This document shows, piece after piece, positions 16,170 to 24,928 of a stretch of DNA of 64,000 bases (position 1 is the stretch's first letter; each line of letters starts with the position of its first letter). The stretch spans positions 310,001 to 374,000 of the forward strand of contig NZ_JBKOPS010000003.1 in NCBI RefSeq assembly GCF_047272945.1, read 5' to 3'. The notes under the pieces are model-generated. The model saw only the letters and a list, made by a program, of their open reading frames with translations. It was not told the origin of the DNA and made no database searches. Origin of the DNA: Rubrolithibacter danxiaensis (GTDB taxonomy: Bacteria > Bacteroidota > Bacteroidia > Sphingobacteriales > Sphingobacteriaceae). The position numbers and the translations under genes are program-made.

Positions 16170-17657
16170 TTAATGTCCTCCTGCAGCCTCTGCATTTTCA
16201 AAGTCAACTCCCTGACGGCGTAAAATGCCACTCACTCTCCAAGCGTAAAATGCCAGGTAAACAAAGCAGGCTACACCTACAAAATAAGAATATTTTATTC
16301 CCAATATATCCTCTGAAGCCACATAGCCCTGTAACAAACTAATAATACCGCCACCCATAATCATCATGATCAGGAAACTTGCTCCTTCATTGGTATGTTT
16401 TCCTAATCCTGCAATTGCCAGGGTATAAATACAAGGCCACAGGGTAGAACAGAAAAGGCCTACGCTGATAAAGGCAAAAACACTTACCATTCCGGTTGAA
16501 AAGATTCCGATACACAACGCGGTTATTGCTAACAAAGAGAATATGAGCAGCTGTTTGGCCGGGTTTCCTTTACTTGCCAGATCCGCGAAGATTAGTACTA
16601 AAATGATAGCAGCATAAACAAAGAAAGGCGTTATATCATGGTTTGCCAGCTTATTTACAATCAGAAATACATAAAAAGCAACGTAAGGAATGATAAAACG
16701 AAGAATTCCCTTGATTCCGGAACTCAAATCAAATGCACCGATAGAACTTGTCCAGCGGCCTATCATCAAACTTGCCCAGAACAAAGAAACGAAGGGAGCA
16801 ATATTTTCTGTAGGAACGTGCAACTCGTGGCGCATATATTCAGGAAGGTTACTGGCAGTTGATACTTCTACGCCTACATATAAAAATATGGCGATCATAC
16901 CCATTAATAACTGCGTATATCCTAAAGCTGATTTTTTAGATTTCCCTTCAGTAGGATGAACCTCCGTTGAAACATCGGTAGGAGAACTGATAGCTGTATC
17001 TTCCTCGTTCATTATTTTATCCGGAAGATTAGATATCTTGAAAATAAAAGCAACCAGAATGAATAAAGCACCCAAAACCAGGTAAGGGGTTTTTACAGCC
17101 TCTATACTGGCAACATTGGCAACTCCGTCTGAACTTACGGTTCCAAAAATCGCCAAACTTACAATTACAGGCCCGATAGTAGTCCCAAAATTATTAACCC
17201 CGCCCGCAAGGCTTAAGCGCTGTGAACCTTTACGCGGATCTCCTAACAATAAAGCCAGTGTATTTGCAGCCGTTTGCTGAAGTGAAAATCCAAGACCAAC
17301 AATGAATAAACCGGTTATCATTAACGAAAAAGATGCCGTTTGCGCAGCCGGATAAAACAATAAAGTTCCAATAGCAGAAATACCCAAACCGAGGGCAATT
17401 CCATTCTTGTAACCCATTTTATTCAAAATATCTCCACCGCTTATCTTTGAAACGAAGAAATAAATAATAGACCCTACTGTATAAGCTACATAAAATGCAA
17501 AGGAAATCATTTGCGACTGCCATTGCTCCAGATGAAGTTTTTCTTTAAAAACCGGGATCAGGATATCGTTACTGGCTGCAACGAAACCCCAAAAGAAGAA
17601 TACCATTACCAAGGTATACATCCCGGAAGCATAATTTTTTTGATCGTTCTGTGGCAT
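16170..17657 (-). CDS. FHS-family sugar:H+ symporter (FucP/GluP type MFS transporter)
   Basis: An inner-membrane transporter of 495 aa with about 12 helices. It has FFFWGFVAASNDILIPVFK in the first helix and GLGFSLQQTAANTLALLLGDP later, both typical of the fucose/galactose/glucose (FHS) family. A longer hydrophilic loop sits between helices 6 and 7 (about residues 220-245). Typical substrates are glucose, galactose, fucose or N-acetylglucosamine; which one cannot be decided here. It starts at ATG 17657 and diverges from the LysE gene. It may supply sugar to the GH1/pfkB genes nearby. Confidence 0.85.
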   Translation of the reverse strand: MPQNDQKNYASGMYTLVMVFFFWGFVAASNDILIPVFKEKLHLEQWQSQMISFAFYVAYTVGSIIYFFVSKISGGDILNKMGYKNGIALGLGISAIGTLLFYPAAQTASFSLMITGLFIVGLGFSLQQTAANTLALLLGDPRKGSQRLSLAGGVNNFGTTIGPVIVSLAIFGTVSSDGVANVASIEAVKTPYLVLGALFILVAFIFKISNLPDKIMNEEDTAISSPTDVSTEVHPTEGKSKKSALGYTQLLMGMIAIFLYVGVEVSTASNLPEYMRHELHVPTENIAPFVSLFWASLMIGRWTSSIGAFDLSSGIKGILRFIIPYVAFYVFLIVNKLANHDITPFFVYAAIILVLIFADLASKGNPAKQLLIFSLLAITALCIGIFSTGMVSVFAFISVGLFCSTLWPCIYTLAIAGLGKHTNEGASFLIMMIMGGGIISLLQGYVASEDILGIKYSYFVGVACFVYLAFYAWRVSGILRRQGVDFENAEAAGGH

Positions 17658-17800
17658 TTGTTTGTTTAAGTTTAAATGGTCGGCTAACTTAGGGATTTTT
17701 TTATAATCTTTAAAGGTCGGTTAACATTTTATCAAAGAGCGTAAATCGTCTTTTTTTTACTCCAAAAAACGCATATTCGCAGTAATTGGATGGTATTACA

Positions 17801-18430
17801 ATGATTGAGTCTATAATTTCTGGAATTGGGTTGGGAATCGTTCTTTCATTTGTTACAGGACCGGTTTTTTTCGCTCTAATAAAAACAAGCATTGAAAAAG
17901 GCTTTTATGCGGGATTATCGCTGGCAGGAGGCGTTTTTCTAAGCGATTTGTTTTACGTAGCCTTAAGCATATACGGCTCTTCCTTTATGGCATTCGAAAA
18001 CAAATTTCGGCTTCCCATCGGAATTGCCGGAAGTGTTGTTTTACTATCGATTGGCATTTATTATCTTTTCAAGAAAGTTAAAATCAATTATAAGGAAACA
18101 ACCTCACGAAAGCACAATACCGGTTACTTTTTTAAGGGATTTTTGATGTGCATTTTGAATCCAAGCCTGCTGCTTTACTGGATAAGTGTTACGAGTGGTA
18201 TTATTTCGGTAAGAGGCCAGTTAGATCCTGATTATATTATACCTTTTTTCGGGTCCATTTTATTAACTCAATTTAGTACCGATGCTTTGAAAGCATACTA
18301 TGCAAATAAATTACGGTATCGAATTAAAGAAACTACCATTATAAAACTCAATAAAATAGCCGGATCGCTTATTATTATTTTCGCAATCCGGCTGATTTAT
18401 AGTCTAATTTTTTCTAATTCGATTTTATAA
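17801..18430 (+). CDS. LysE/RhtB-family amino-acid exporter
   Basis: A 209-aa inner-membrane protein with about six helices. The start has the family block GIVLSFVTGPVFFALIKTSI, followed by GFYAGLSLAGGVFLSDLFYV. I start it at ATG 17801 rather than the TTG at 17786. LysE-type proteins export lysine, homoserine, threonine or other amino acids, and the substrate here is not knowable from sequence. It stands alone on the plus strand between minus-strand genes and ends 13 bases from the end of the purF gene. Confidence 0.8.
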   Translation: MIESIISGIGLGIVLSFVTGPVFFALIKTSIEKGFYAGLSLAGGVFLSDLFYVALSIYGSSFMAFENKFRLPIGIAGSVVLLSIGIYYLFKKVKINYKETTSRKHNTGYFFKGFLMCILNPSLLLYWISVTSGIISVRGQLDPDYIIPFFGSILLTQFSTDALKAYYANKLRYRIKETTIIKLNKIAGSLIIIFAIRLIYSLIFSNSIL

Positions 18431-18443
18431 TGCTCTTTTGCTC

Positions 18444-20348
18444 TTACAAGTACGCCCGTTGATTTTTACCTTCCTTCCAGTTCATGAAAGCTTTATTCAC
18501 CACCCGGTTTCCGCCCGGAGTAGGATAATTTCCTGAGAAGTACCAGTCGCCGGAATGATTAGGGCAGGCTTTATGCAAGTTCTCCAGCGTTTGATAAATA
18601 ACCTGTACTTCTGCCGTAATTTCTTTTGGAGTTATAATCTCAGCTATTCTTTTCGATATTTCTTCGTCGGTAAAAGGTTCGTAAATCGCTTTTACAAAAT
18701 TTGCGCTTTTATCATTTTTTGTAATTACAGATTCTTTACACTTCTGATACGTTTCTTCAATAATATGTGCCAGTCCTCGTTCTTTAAGCAATGAAATTGC
18801 CGCTTCAAATGCAACAAACTCACCCATTCGAGACATATCAATACCATAACAATCAGGATAGCGAATTTGAGGTGCAGATGAAACAATGATAATCTTTTTG
18901 GGCCCTAAGCGGTCCAGTATTTTAAGAATACTTTGTTTTAACGTGGTTCCCCTTACAATGGAGTCATCAATAACTACAATCGTATCCTGATCTTTCTTTA
19001 TTAAACCGTAGGTGGTATCGTATACATGCGATACCATGTCCTGCCGATCGGCATCCTGTGTTATAAAAGTCCGAAGCTTAACATCTTTAATTGCCAGTTT
19101 TTCAACTCTTGGCGCCAGATTCAGCATTTCTTCCAGTTCAATATCCGAAATTTTATCGCTTCTTTTCAGCAGCGTTTCTTTCTGCAGATCTTTAATATGC
19201 TTGTGAACTCCTTCCACTAAACCATAAAAAGCTATTTCGGCAGTATTCGGAATAAAAGAAAAAACGGTATTCTTCAGATCATTATTTACTGCTTCAAATA
19301 TTTGTTCGCACAGCAAACGCCCCAGCTGCTTACGCTCCCGGTAAATGGCGGCGTCACTCCCCTTAGAGAAATATATTCTTTCAAACGAGCATGATCTTTT
19401 TTCTTCAGGCTCCCGGAACATTTCCTCTTTCACCTCACCGTTTTTCTTTACAATGAGTGCATGGCCCGGTTTTATTTCAGCTATCTTATCGAATGGAATA
19501 TTAAAAGCTGTCTGAATAGCCGGACGTTCGGATGTTACTACAACGATCTCATCATCGCAGTAATAAAATGCGGGACGTATTCCAGCCGGATCACGCATAA
19601 CGAAAGCGTCGCCGTGCCCCAGAATACCGCAAATGGTATAGCCACCATCCCAGGTTTTCGCTGACCTGCGAAGTATCTTAGCTACATCCAGTTCATCAGC
19701 AATTAAATGGCTAATTTCGGCGTTCTGATGGCCTTCCAGTTTAAATTTATCAAAAAGTTCCTGGTTTTCAGAATCAAGAAAATGCCCTATTTTTTCGAGA
19801 ACTGTAACAGTGTCTGCTTTTTCTTTCGGATGCTGGCCTAATTCATATAACTGTTCAAGCAACTCATCTACATTCGTCATGTTGAAGTTACCTGCAATTA
19901 CAAGGTTACGCGACATCCAATTATTTTGACGCAGGAAAGGATGGCAGTTTTCAATACTATTTTTTCCATGGGTACCATACCGAAGATGGCCCATCAGCAC
20001 TTCTCCCGTAAAACTGATATTTTCCTTAAGCCACTCGGCATCATTTAAAAGATCGGGAGAATTAGCCTGAACTTCTGCAAACTTTCTTTGTACATATTCG
20101 AAAATTTCAGCAACTGCGTTAGATCCCATTACCCGGTAACGGCTTATATAACGGTTTCCAGGTTTTACATTTAACTTAATGGTTGCTATACCTGCCCCGT
20201 CCTGTCCCCTGTTATGCTGTTTCTCCATTAAAAGATACAACTTATTCAATCCAAAAAGGGCGGTTCCGTATTTTTTCTGATAATATGATAAGGGTTTTAA
20301 GAGACGGATAAATGCGATTCCGCATTCATGTTTTATTGCTTCACTCAT
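18444..20348 (-). CDS. purF: Amidophosphoribosyltransferase, long Bacteroidota variant
   Basis: First step of purine synthesis (PRPP plus glutamine to phosphoribosylamine), or a paralogue of it. It has 634 aa, against about 470-510 for usual PurF. Cys9 (KHECGIAF) would be the N-terminal nucleophile after removal of an 8-residue propeptide. EKQHNRGQDGAGIATI is the glutaminase loop and TIVVIDDSIVRGTTLKQ the PRPP-binding site. Extra length comes from insertions in both halves and a C-terminal tail (YFSGNYPTPGGNRVV). This long form is known in Bacteroidota, where it may coexist with a standard PurF. It starts at ATG 20348, behind a -7 box. Confidence 0.88.
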   Translation of the reverse strand: MSEAIKHECGIAFIRLLKPLSYYQKKYGTALFGLNKLYLLMEKQHNRGQDGAGIATIKLNVKPGNRYISRYRVMGSNAVAEIFEYVQRKFAEVQANSPDLLNDAEWLKENISFTGEVLMGHLRYGTHGKNSIENCHPFLRQNNWMSRNLVIAGNFNMTNVDELLEQLYELGQHPKEKADTVTVLEKIGHFLDSENQELFDKFKLEGHQNAEISHLIADELDVAKILRRSAKTWDGGYTICGILGHGDAFVMRDPAGIRPAFYYCDDEIVVVTSERPAIQTAFNIPFDKIAEIKPGHALIVKKNGEVKEEMFREPEEKRSCSFERIYFSKGSDAAIYRERKQLGRLLCEQIFEAVNNDLKNTVFSFIPNTAEIAFYGLVEGVHKHIKDLQKETLLKRSDKISDIELEEMLNLAPRVEKLAIKDVKLRTFITQDADRQDMVSHVYDTTYGLIKKDQDTIVVIDDSIVRGTTLKQSILKILDRLGPKKIIIVSSAPQIRYPDCYGIDMSRMGEFVAFEAAISLLKERGLAHIIEETYQKCKESVITKNDKSANFVKAIYEPFTDEEISKRIAEIITPKEITAEVQVIYQTLENLHKACPNHSGDWYFSGNYPTPGGNRVVNKAFMNWKEGKNQRAYL

Positions 20349-20365
20349 GCCTGATTATGAGCATG

Positions 20366-20373
20366 CAAAATTA
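20366..20373 (-). promoter_or_regulatory. Predicted -7 box of purF
   Basis: On the minus strand TAATTTTG matches TAnnTTTG 17 bases upstream of the ATG at 20348. No TTG is at the expected -33 distance. Confidence 0.45.
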
Positions 20374-20402
20374 AAGTTTTTATCCTGAATTGATAAGATA
20401 TC

Positions 20403-21716
20403 TTAAAGTTTTTCATTGTGCTGACTTAAGTCGAGACCAATGTGTTCTTCCTCTTCGGAAACACGTAAGGGAGAAATCATATCTGTAACCTTAAGCAACA
20501 AAAGAGAGCCTAAAAAAGCAAAGGCCGAAACGCCTATCATTGCCAGCGTTTGCGTTATAAACAAATTATATTCACCAAAAATAAGACCGTTGCCCGCAGC
20601 ATTTGCGGGATTGATTGCTTTATTTGCAAAGACACCTGTTAAGAACATGCCAACAAGGCCTCCAACACCATGACATGGGAATACATCCAGCGTGTCATCA
20701 ATTGAAGTACGGGTACGCCAGTCAACAACCAGGTTAGAAATTATAGATGCAGCTACACCTATTACCAGTGAGTGGGGAATAGTTACAAATCCTGCTGCCG
20801 GTGTAATAGCAACAAGCCCGACTACTGCTCCAATACAAGTTCCCATAGCTGAAGGTTTTCGTCCTTTTATAGCATCAAAAAATATCCATGCCAGAGCGGC
20901 TGCCGCTGATGCAGTAGAGGTTGTAGCCAAAGCAGTAGCAGCAAGCTGGTTAGCAGCAAATGCAGAACCGGCATTAAAGCCAAACCAGCCAAACCATAAC
21001 AATCCGGTACCCAGCATTACATAGGTAATTCTTGCGGGAGAATGACTCATCTCATTCCTCCCTTTCAGATATATCGCGGAAGCTAAAGCTGCCCATCCTG
21101 CAGACATATGAACCACTGTTCCGCCTGCAAAATCAAGCACTCCAAATTTTGCAAGTAACCCTTCAGGATGCCAGGTAGAATGTGCCAGTGGTGCATAAAT
21201 AAAAACAAAGAAGAGGCAAATAAACAGCACATATGATATGAATCGTATACGTTCTGCAAATGCTCCTGTTATTAAGGCCGGTGTTATTATTGCAAATTTT
21301 AACTGATACATGGCAAAAACTATGAGCGGAATTGTGGGAGCTAATTTCCAGGGAGTACCATCAATAACGCCTTTCATCATAAAAAACTGAGCCGGATTAC
21401 CATATATCCCGTTAACGCTATCACCAAAAGTCAAACTAAAACCAAACACTACCCATATTACCGTTACAACAACCATACACACAAAGCTTTGCAGCATAGT
21501 AGAAATTACGTTTTTCTTGTTCACCATACCCCCATAGAAAAAAGCGAGCCCCGGCGTCATAATCAGAACAAGTGCTGTAGACATCAACATCCAGGCTGTA
21601 TCAGCAGCATTAATATTTTGAGAAACTGATTTATGAGGTATAGATGGGAATAAAAGTCCTAAAACCACAATAATCATTAATAGAACAAAAGGATATCGTG
21701 ATAATTTCTTCGCCAT
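20403..21716 (-). CDS. amt: Ammonium transporter (Amt)
   Basis: A 437-aa inner-membrane ammonium channel with an N-terminal signal-like helix and about 11 membrane helices. It has DTAWMLMSTALVLIMTPGLAFFYGG at the start (Amt signature), the pore histidine in GGTVVHMSAG and its partner in FPCHGVGGLVGM. The C-terminal cytoplasmic tail (EEEEHIGLDLSQHNEKL) resembles those that contact PII. No glnK or glnB gene is beside it, unlike many bacterial amt loci. It starts at ATG 21716 and is separated from nuoN by 107 bases, so it is likely its own transcript. Confidence 0.93.
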   Translation of the reverse strand: MAKKLSRYPFVLLMIIVVLGLLFPSIPHKSVSQNINAADTAWMLMSTALVLIMTPGLAFFYGGMVNKKNVISTMLQSFVCMVVVTVIWVVFGFSLTFGDSVNGIYGNPAQFFMMKGVIDGTPWKLAPTIPLIVFAMYQLKFAIITPALITGAFAERIRFISYVLFICLFFVFIYAPLAHSTWHPEGLLAKFGVLDFAGGTVVHMSAGWAALASAIYLKGRNEMSHSPARITYVMLGTGLLWFGWFGFNAGSAFAANQLAATALATTSTASAAAALAWIFFDAIKGRKPSAMGTCIGAVVGLVAITPAAGFVTIPHSLVIGVAASIISNLVVDWRTRTSIDDTLDVFPCHGVGGLVGMFLTGVFANKAINPANAAGNGLIFGEYNLFITQTLAMIGVSAFAFLGSLLLLKVTDMISPLRVSEEEEHIGLDLSQHNEKL

Positions 21717-21823
21717 CTTAAAAATAAATTAAAACCAACCGCAAATATCTTTGAAATTGAATGCGAAACTATAAAAAAACAAGAAAAACAAGCACGTTTA
21801 TCTTTATAATAAAGACAAAAAAA

Positions 21824-23326
21824 TTATTTAGAAATAAAATTAGTGATAAATGAAGGGAAAATACCTATAAATATTAAAAAAACTGCGAGAACAAAAGCAA
21901 AATAACTCAGATTCGAATTAGAAACTGAAATTTCAGAAGAAACACTCCGAAGATAAGCATTTAAAGGAATCTTAAAATAATAGAACAGGGAAACAAGGGT
22001 TGTTACAGCCCCTGTAATCATTAATATAAGTATAATTACAGAAGCAGTAGCATTGTACTGCTGCAATGCCGCAGAAAAAACAAGAAACTTAGCTATAAAT
22101 CCCCCCGTAGGCGGCAAGCCTGTTAATGAAATTAAAATCAGTATAAAACTAAAAAACTGAAGCGGCATGTATTTACCCAAACCCTGATATTGGCTGATCT
22201 CTGTAGCACCTGTTTGTTCTTCTATGTCATTTGCCAGCATGAAAGCCGCCATATTCATTACAGCATAGACGAATAAGTATATCAAAACTGCCTCGAGGTT
22301 AGGTTTTGAAAGATTTTGAAGGCCCATTAAAATAAAACCAGTATGCCCTATTGAAGAATAAGCCAGCATTCTTTTGACATTATTTTGCAATAAGGCAGAG
22401 AAATTGCCTACGATCATTGTGATAAAGGATACTAGAGCAAGTACGATATTAAAATTAAATGCAAGATTATCTATCGCTGCCTCCGAGGACTGAAAAGCCA
22501 TTAAAAAGCGAATAAGAATAGCGAATCCTGCAATTTTAGGTGATGTAGAAAGGAATGCCGTTACCGGAGTTGGAGCTCCCTGGTACACATCAGGGCTCCA
22601 GAAATGAAGAGGTACAAAGGAAAGCTTAAATCCAATACCAATTAAAATTAATGTAATTGCAACTCCGGAACTTGTTGCAGGTACTTTACTTAAATTTTCT
22701 ATAAACTGAGGCTCAAAAATGGTTATTCCACCGGTAAAAGCATAAATAAGCGAAATACCATAGAGCATGACTGCTGAACAAACAGAACCAAAGAGGACGT
22801 ATTTCATGGCAGCTTCCGACTGTAGCTTCTCTCCTGACACATATCCTACCATAAGATAAGATCCAATGGAAACCATTTCTATTGAAATGTAGATCATCAG
22901 CAAGCTGGAAGACATAGCCATCAAATGAAGCCCTAACTGCACCGCAAGTAAAATAGAATACAAATCGCCAATTCCCTTCTCATGTGTCTGCAACCTTTTA
23001 CTTGTATCAATAAAAAACACAAATAATACCGATACAAAGCAAAAGATCAGCTTAAAAAATACACCCAGTTTATCAAGTGAAAGTGACGAATTGAAAAGAA
23101 AAACAGGTTTAGAAACAAGTTCAAGCTGATTATAGCTAAAATACCCCGTAATGCAAACAGCTAATAACACTACAGAAAAAAGCAGATTCGATTTCTTCTT
23201 CACAAAGAGGTCAAGTACAATAACAACCAGAAATGAAACAATTAATACCAGTTCGGGCAAAAAGTAACTTATACCTGCAAGAATATTATTTAGTGACTGA
23301 GAAATATCTGTTAAAAGACTGTTCAT
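21824..23326 (-). CDS. nuoN: NADH-quinone oxidoreductase subunit N
   Basis: A 500-aa antiporter-like subunit of the complex I membrane arm, with about 14 helices. It has the family region KLSFVPLHFWSPDVYQGAPTPVTAFLST (H+-channel lysine and WSPDVYQG), and LALVSFITMIVGNFSALLQ with KRMLAYSSIGHTGF. It pumps protons in the same cell-membrane complex as L and M. It is the last gene of the nuoHIJKLMN run, 3 bases after nuoM. Length is usual. Confidence 0.95.
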   Translation of the reverse strand: MNSLLTDISQSLNNILAGISYFLPELVLIVSFLVVIVLDLFVKKKSNLLFSVVLLAVCITGYFSYNQLELVSKPVFLFNSSLSLDKLGVFFKLIFCFVSVLFVFFIDTSKRLQTHEKGIGDLYSILLAVQLGLHLMAMSSSLLMIYISIEMVSIGSYLMVGYVSGEKLQSEAAMKYVLFGSVCSAVMLYGISLIYAFTGGITIFEPQFIENLSKVPATSSGVAITLILIGIGFKLSFVPLHFWSPDVYQGAPTPVTAFLSTSPKIAGFAILIRFLMAFQSSEAAIDNLAFNFNIVLALVSFITMIVGNFSALLQNNVKRMLAYSSIGHTGFILMGLQNLSKPNLEAVLIYLFVYAVMNMAAFMLANDIEEQTGATEISQYQGLGKYMPLQFFSFILILISLTGLPPTGGFIAKFLVFSAALQQYNATASVIILILMITGAVTTLVSLFYYFKIPLNAYLRSVSSEISVSNSNLSYFAFVLAVFLIFIGIFPSFITNFISK

Positions 23327-23329
23327 GGA

Positions 23330-24928
23330 TTATTTCTGAAGCACCAGTTTAACGAGTTCAACGACTGAGGTATTCATTTTATCAAAGGCCAGGGAAGGAA
23401 AAACTCCTAAAATAAGGGCCATAATAGTTAAAGGAAGCAACGCAATAGTTTCTCTAAAATTTATGTCTGTCAATTTCAATCGCCATTCTTCTCCTCCCAT
23501 TAAACGGGCCTGGCCAAAAAACATTCGCTGCAACGTCCATAATAAATATGCAGCCCCAAGTAAAATGCCAACAGATCCGCAAACGGCCATCCATCTCGGT
23601 ATTAATCCATTTACAGATGAAGAGTTAAATGCTCCTATTAAGCTAAATGCTTCGGCTATAAATGCAGAAAAGCCGGGCAAACCTAACGAAGCGAAAAACG
23701 CGATCATTACAAAAGCAGCATATCGGGGCATAATTAAAGCTAATCCCCGGAAATTATAAATATCACGGTCGTGAACACGTGTATAAATTACCCCTACCAG
23801 GAAAAATAGCATAGAAGATAAGAAACCGTGACTTATCATTTGCATCATAGCGCCACTTACTCCTTCCGCTGTCATGGATGCAATGCCAAGCAATACAAAA
23901 CCCATGTGCGAAACGGAAGAATAAGCGATCAGTCGCTTGAGATCCGTTTGCGCCAATGCATTTAAGGCCCCATAAATAATAGAAACAACTCCAATCAGTC
24001 CTACCCAAAAGGAAGACTGGACAGCTACATCGGGAAAAATGCTATAACAAACGCGAAGTATCCCATACCCTCCTATTTTTAAAAGTATCCCCGCAAGGAT
24101 AATAGAAACGGGTGTAGGTGCCTCAACGTGTGCGTCCGGCAACCAGGTATGAAGAGGCACAATTGGAACTTTGATGGCAAATGCTATAAAAAGCACAATA
24201 AAAGCAAGTACACGGGCTGATATTCCGAAAAGCTGCTGATTGGCAATTTCAGAAAATATTGATCCGTTAACATAATTAGCCGGATCCATCATGTGGATCA
24301 TGCTGAACGTATGGTTACCTGTAACCGGATCGGTAACAGAAAAATACAATCCGACCATTACCAGCAGCATAAAAACAGAGCCGAATAGTGTATATAAAAA
24401 GAATTTGATGGCTGCATATTCTCTGCGTACACCGCCCCACATACCAATTAAAAAATACAAAGGAAGCAGCATTAACTCGTAAAAAATATAGAACAGGAAA
24501 AAATCGAGTGCAGTGAATACACCCATTACAGCCATGTTAAGTAACAACAGTAAAGAGAAGTAGCCTTTCAAATTATCCTTTATTTCCCATGAAGAGAGAA
24601 CGGCTACCAGCATAATCAGCGAAGTGAGGAACAAAAAGGGCATTGACAAACCGTCTATGCCTACAAAGTAATCTATCTGAAGCTTTCCTAAATTTCCAAG
24701 ATCAAGCCCTATCCAATGCAGTTTTTCAACCAGCTGAAAACCGGCCTCTTTATTAACTCCTGCGGCTTTTGCATCGAACCGGCTATAGATAAAACAACTG
24801 ATAAGCAGCTGCACAACACTTACACCCAGCGCAACGTATTTATAGGTTTTATCTAATGCTTTAGGCAACGCCAGTATCAGAAATGCTGCCAGCAGGGGAA
24901 GAAATATCAGAACAGAGAGCACACTCAT
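23330..24928 (-). CDS. nuoM: NADH-quinone oxidoreductase subunit M
   Basis: A 532-aa antiporter-like proton-pumping subunit. It shows GIDGLSMPFLFLT, a loop EKLHWIG, IKVPIVPLHTWLPDAHVEAPT (the conserved WLPDAHVEAPTP) and TDLKRLIAYSSVSHMGF. It is a little longer than the E. coli subunit. It overlaps nuoL by four bases (24925-24928), indicating translational coupling. Nothing appears broken. Confidence 0.96.
   Translation of the reverse strand: MSVLSVLIFLPLLAAFLILALPKALDKTYKYVALGVSVVQLLISCFIYSRFDAKAAGVNKEAGFQLVEKLHWIGLDLGNLGKLQIDYFVGIDGLSMPFLFLTSLIMLVAVLSSWEIKDNLKGYFSLLLLLNMAVMGVFTALDFFLFYIFYELMLLPLYFLIGMWGGVRREYAAIKFFLYTLFGSVFMLLVMVGLYFSVTDPVTGNHTFSMIHMMDPANYVNGSIFSEIANQQLFGISARVLAFIVLFIAFAIKVPIVPLHTWLPDAHVEAPTPVSIILAGILLKIGGYGILRVCYSIFPDVAVQSSFWVGLIGVVSIIYGALNALAQTDLKRLIAYSSVSHMGFVLLGIASMTAEGVSGAMMQMISHGFLSSMLFFLVGVIYTRVHDRDIYNFRGLALIMPRYAAFVMIAFFASLGLPGFSAFIAEAFSLIGAFNSSSVNGLIPRWMAVCGSVGILLGAAYLLWTLQRMFFGQARLMGGEEWRLKLTDINFRETIALLPLTIMALILGVFPSLAFDKMNTSVVELVKLVLQK

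Noticed and set aside
21800..21815. TCTTTATAATAAAGA palindrome between nuoN and amt
   Set aside because: AT-only arms of this length arise easily by chance, and it has no clear placement relative to a promoter or terminator.
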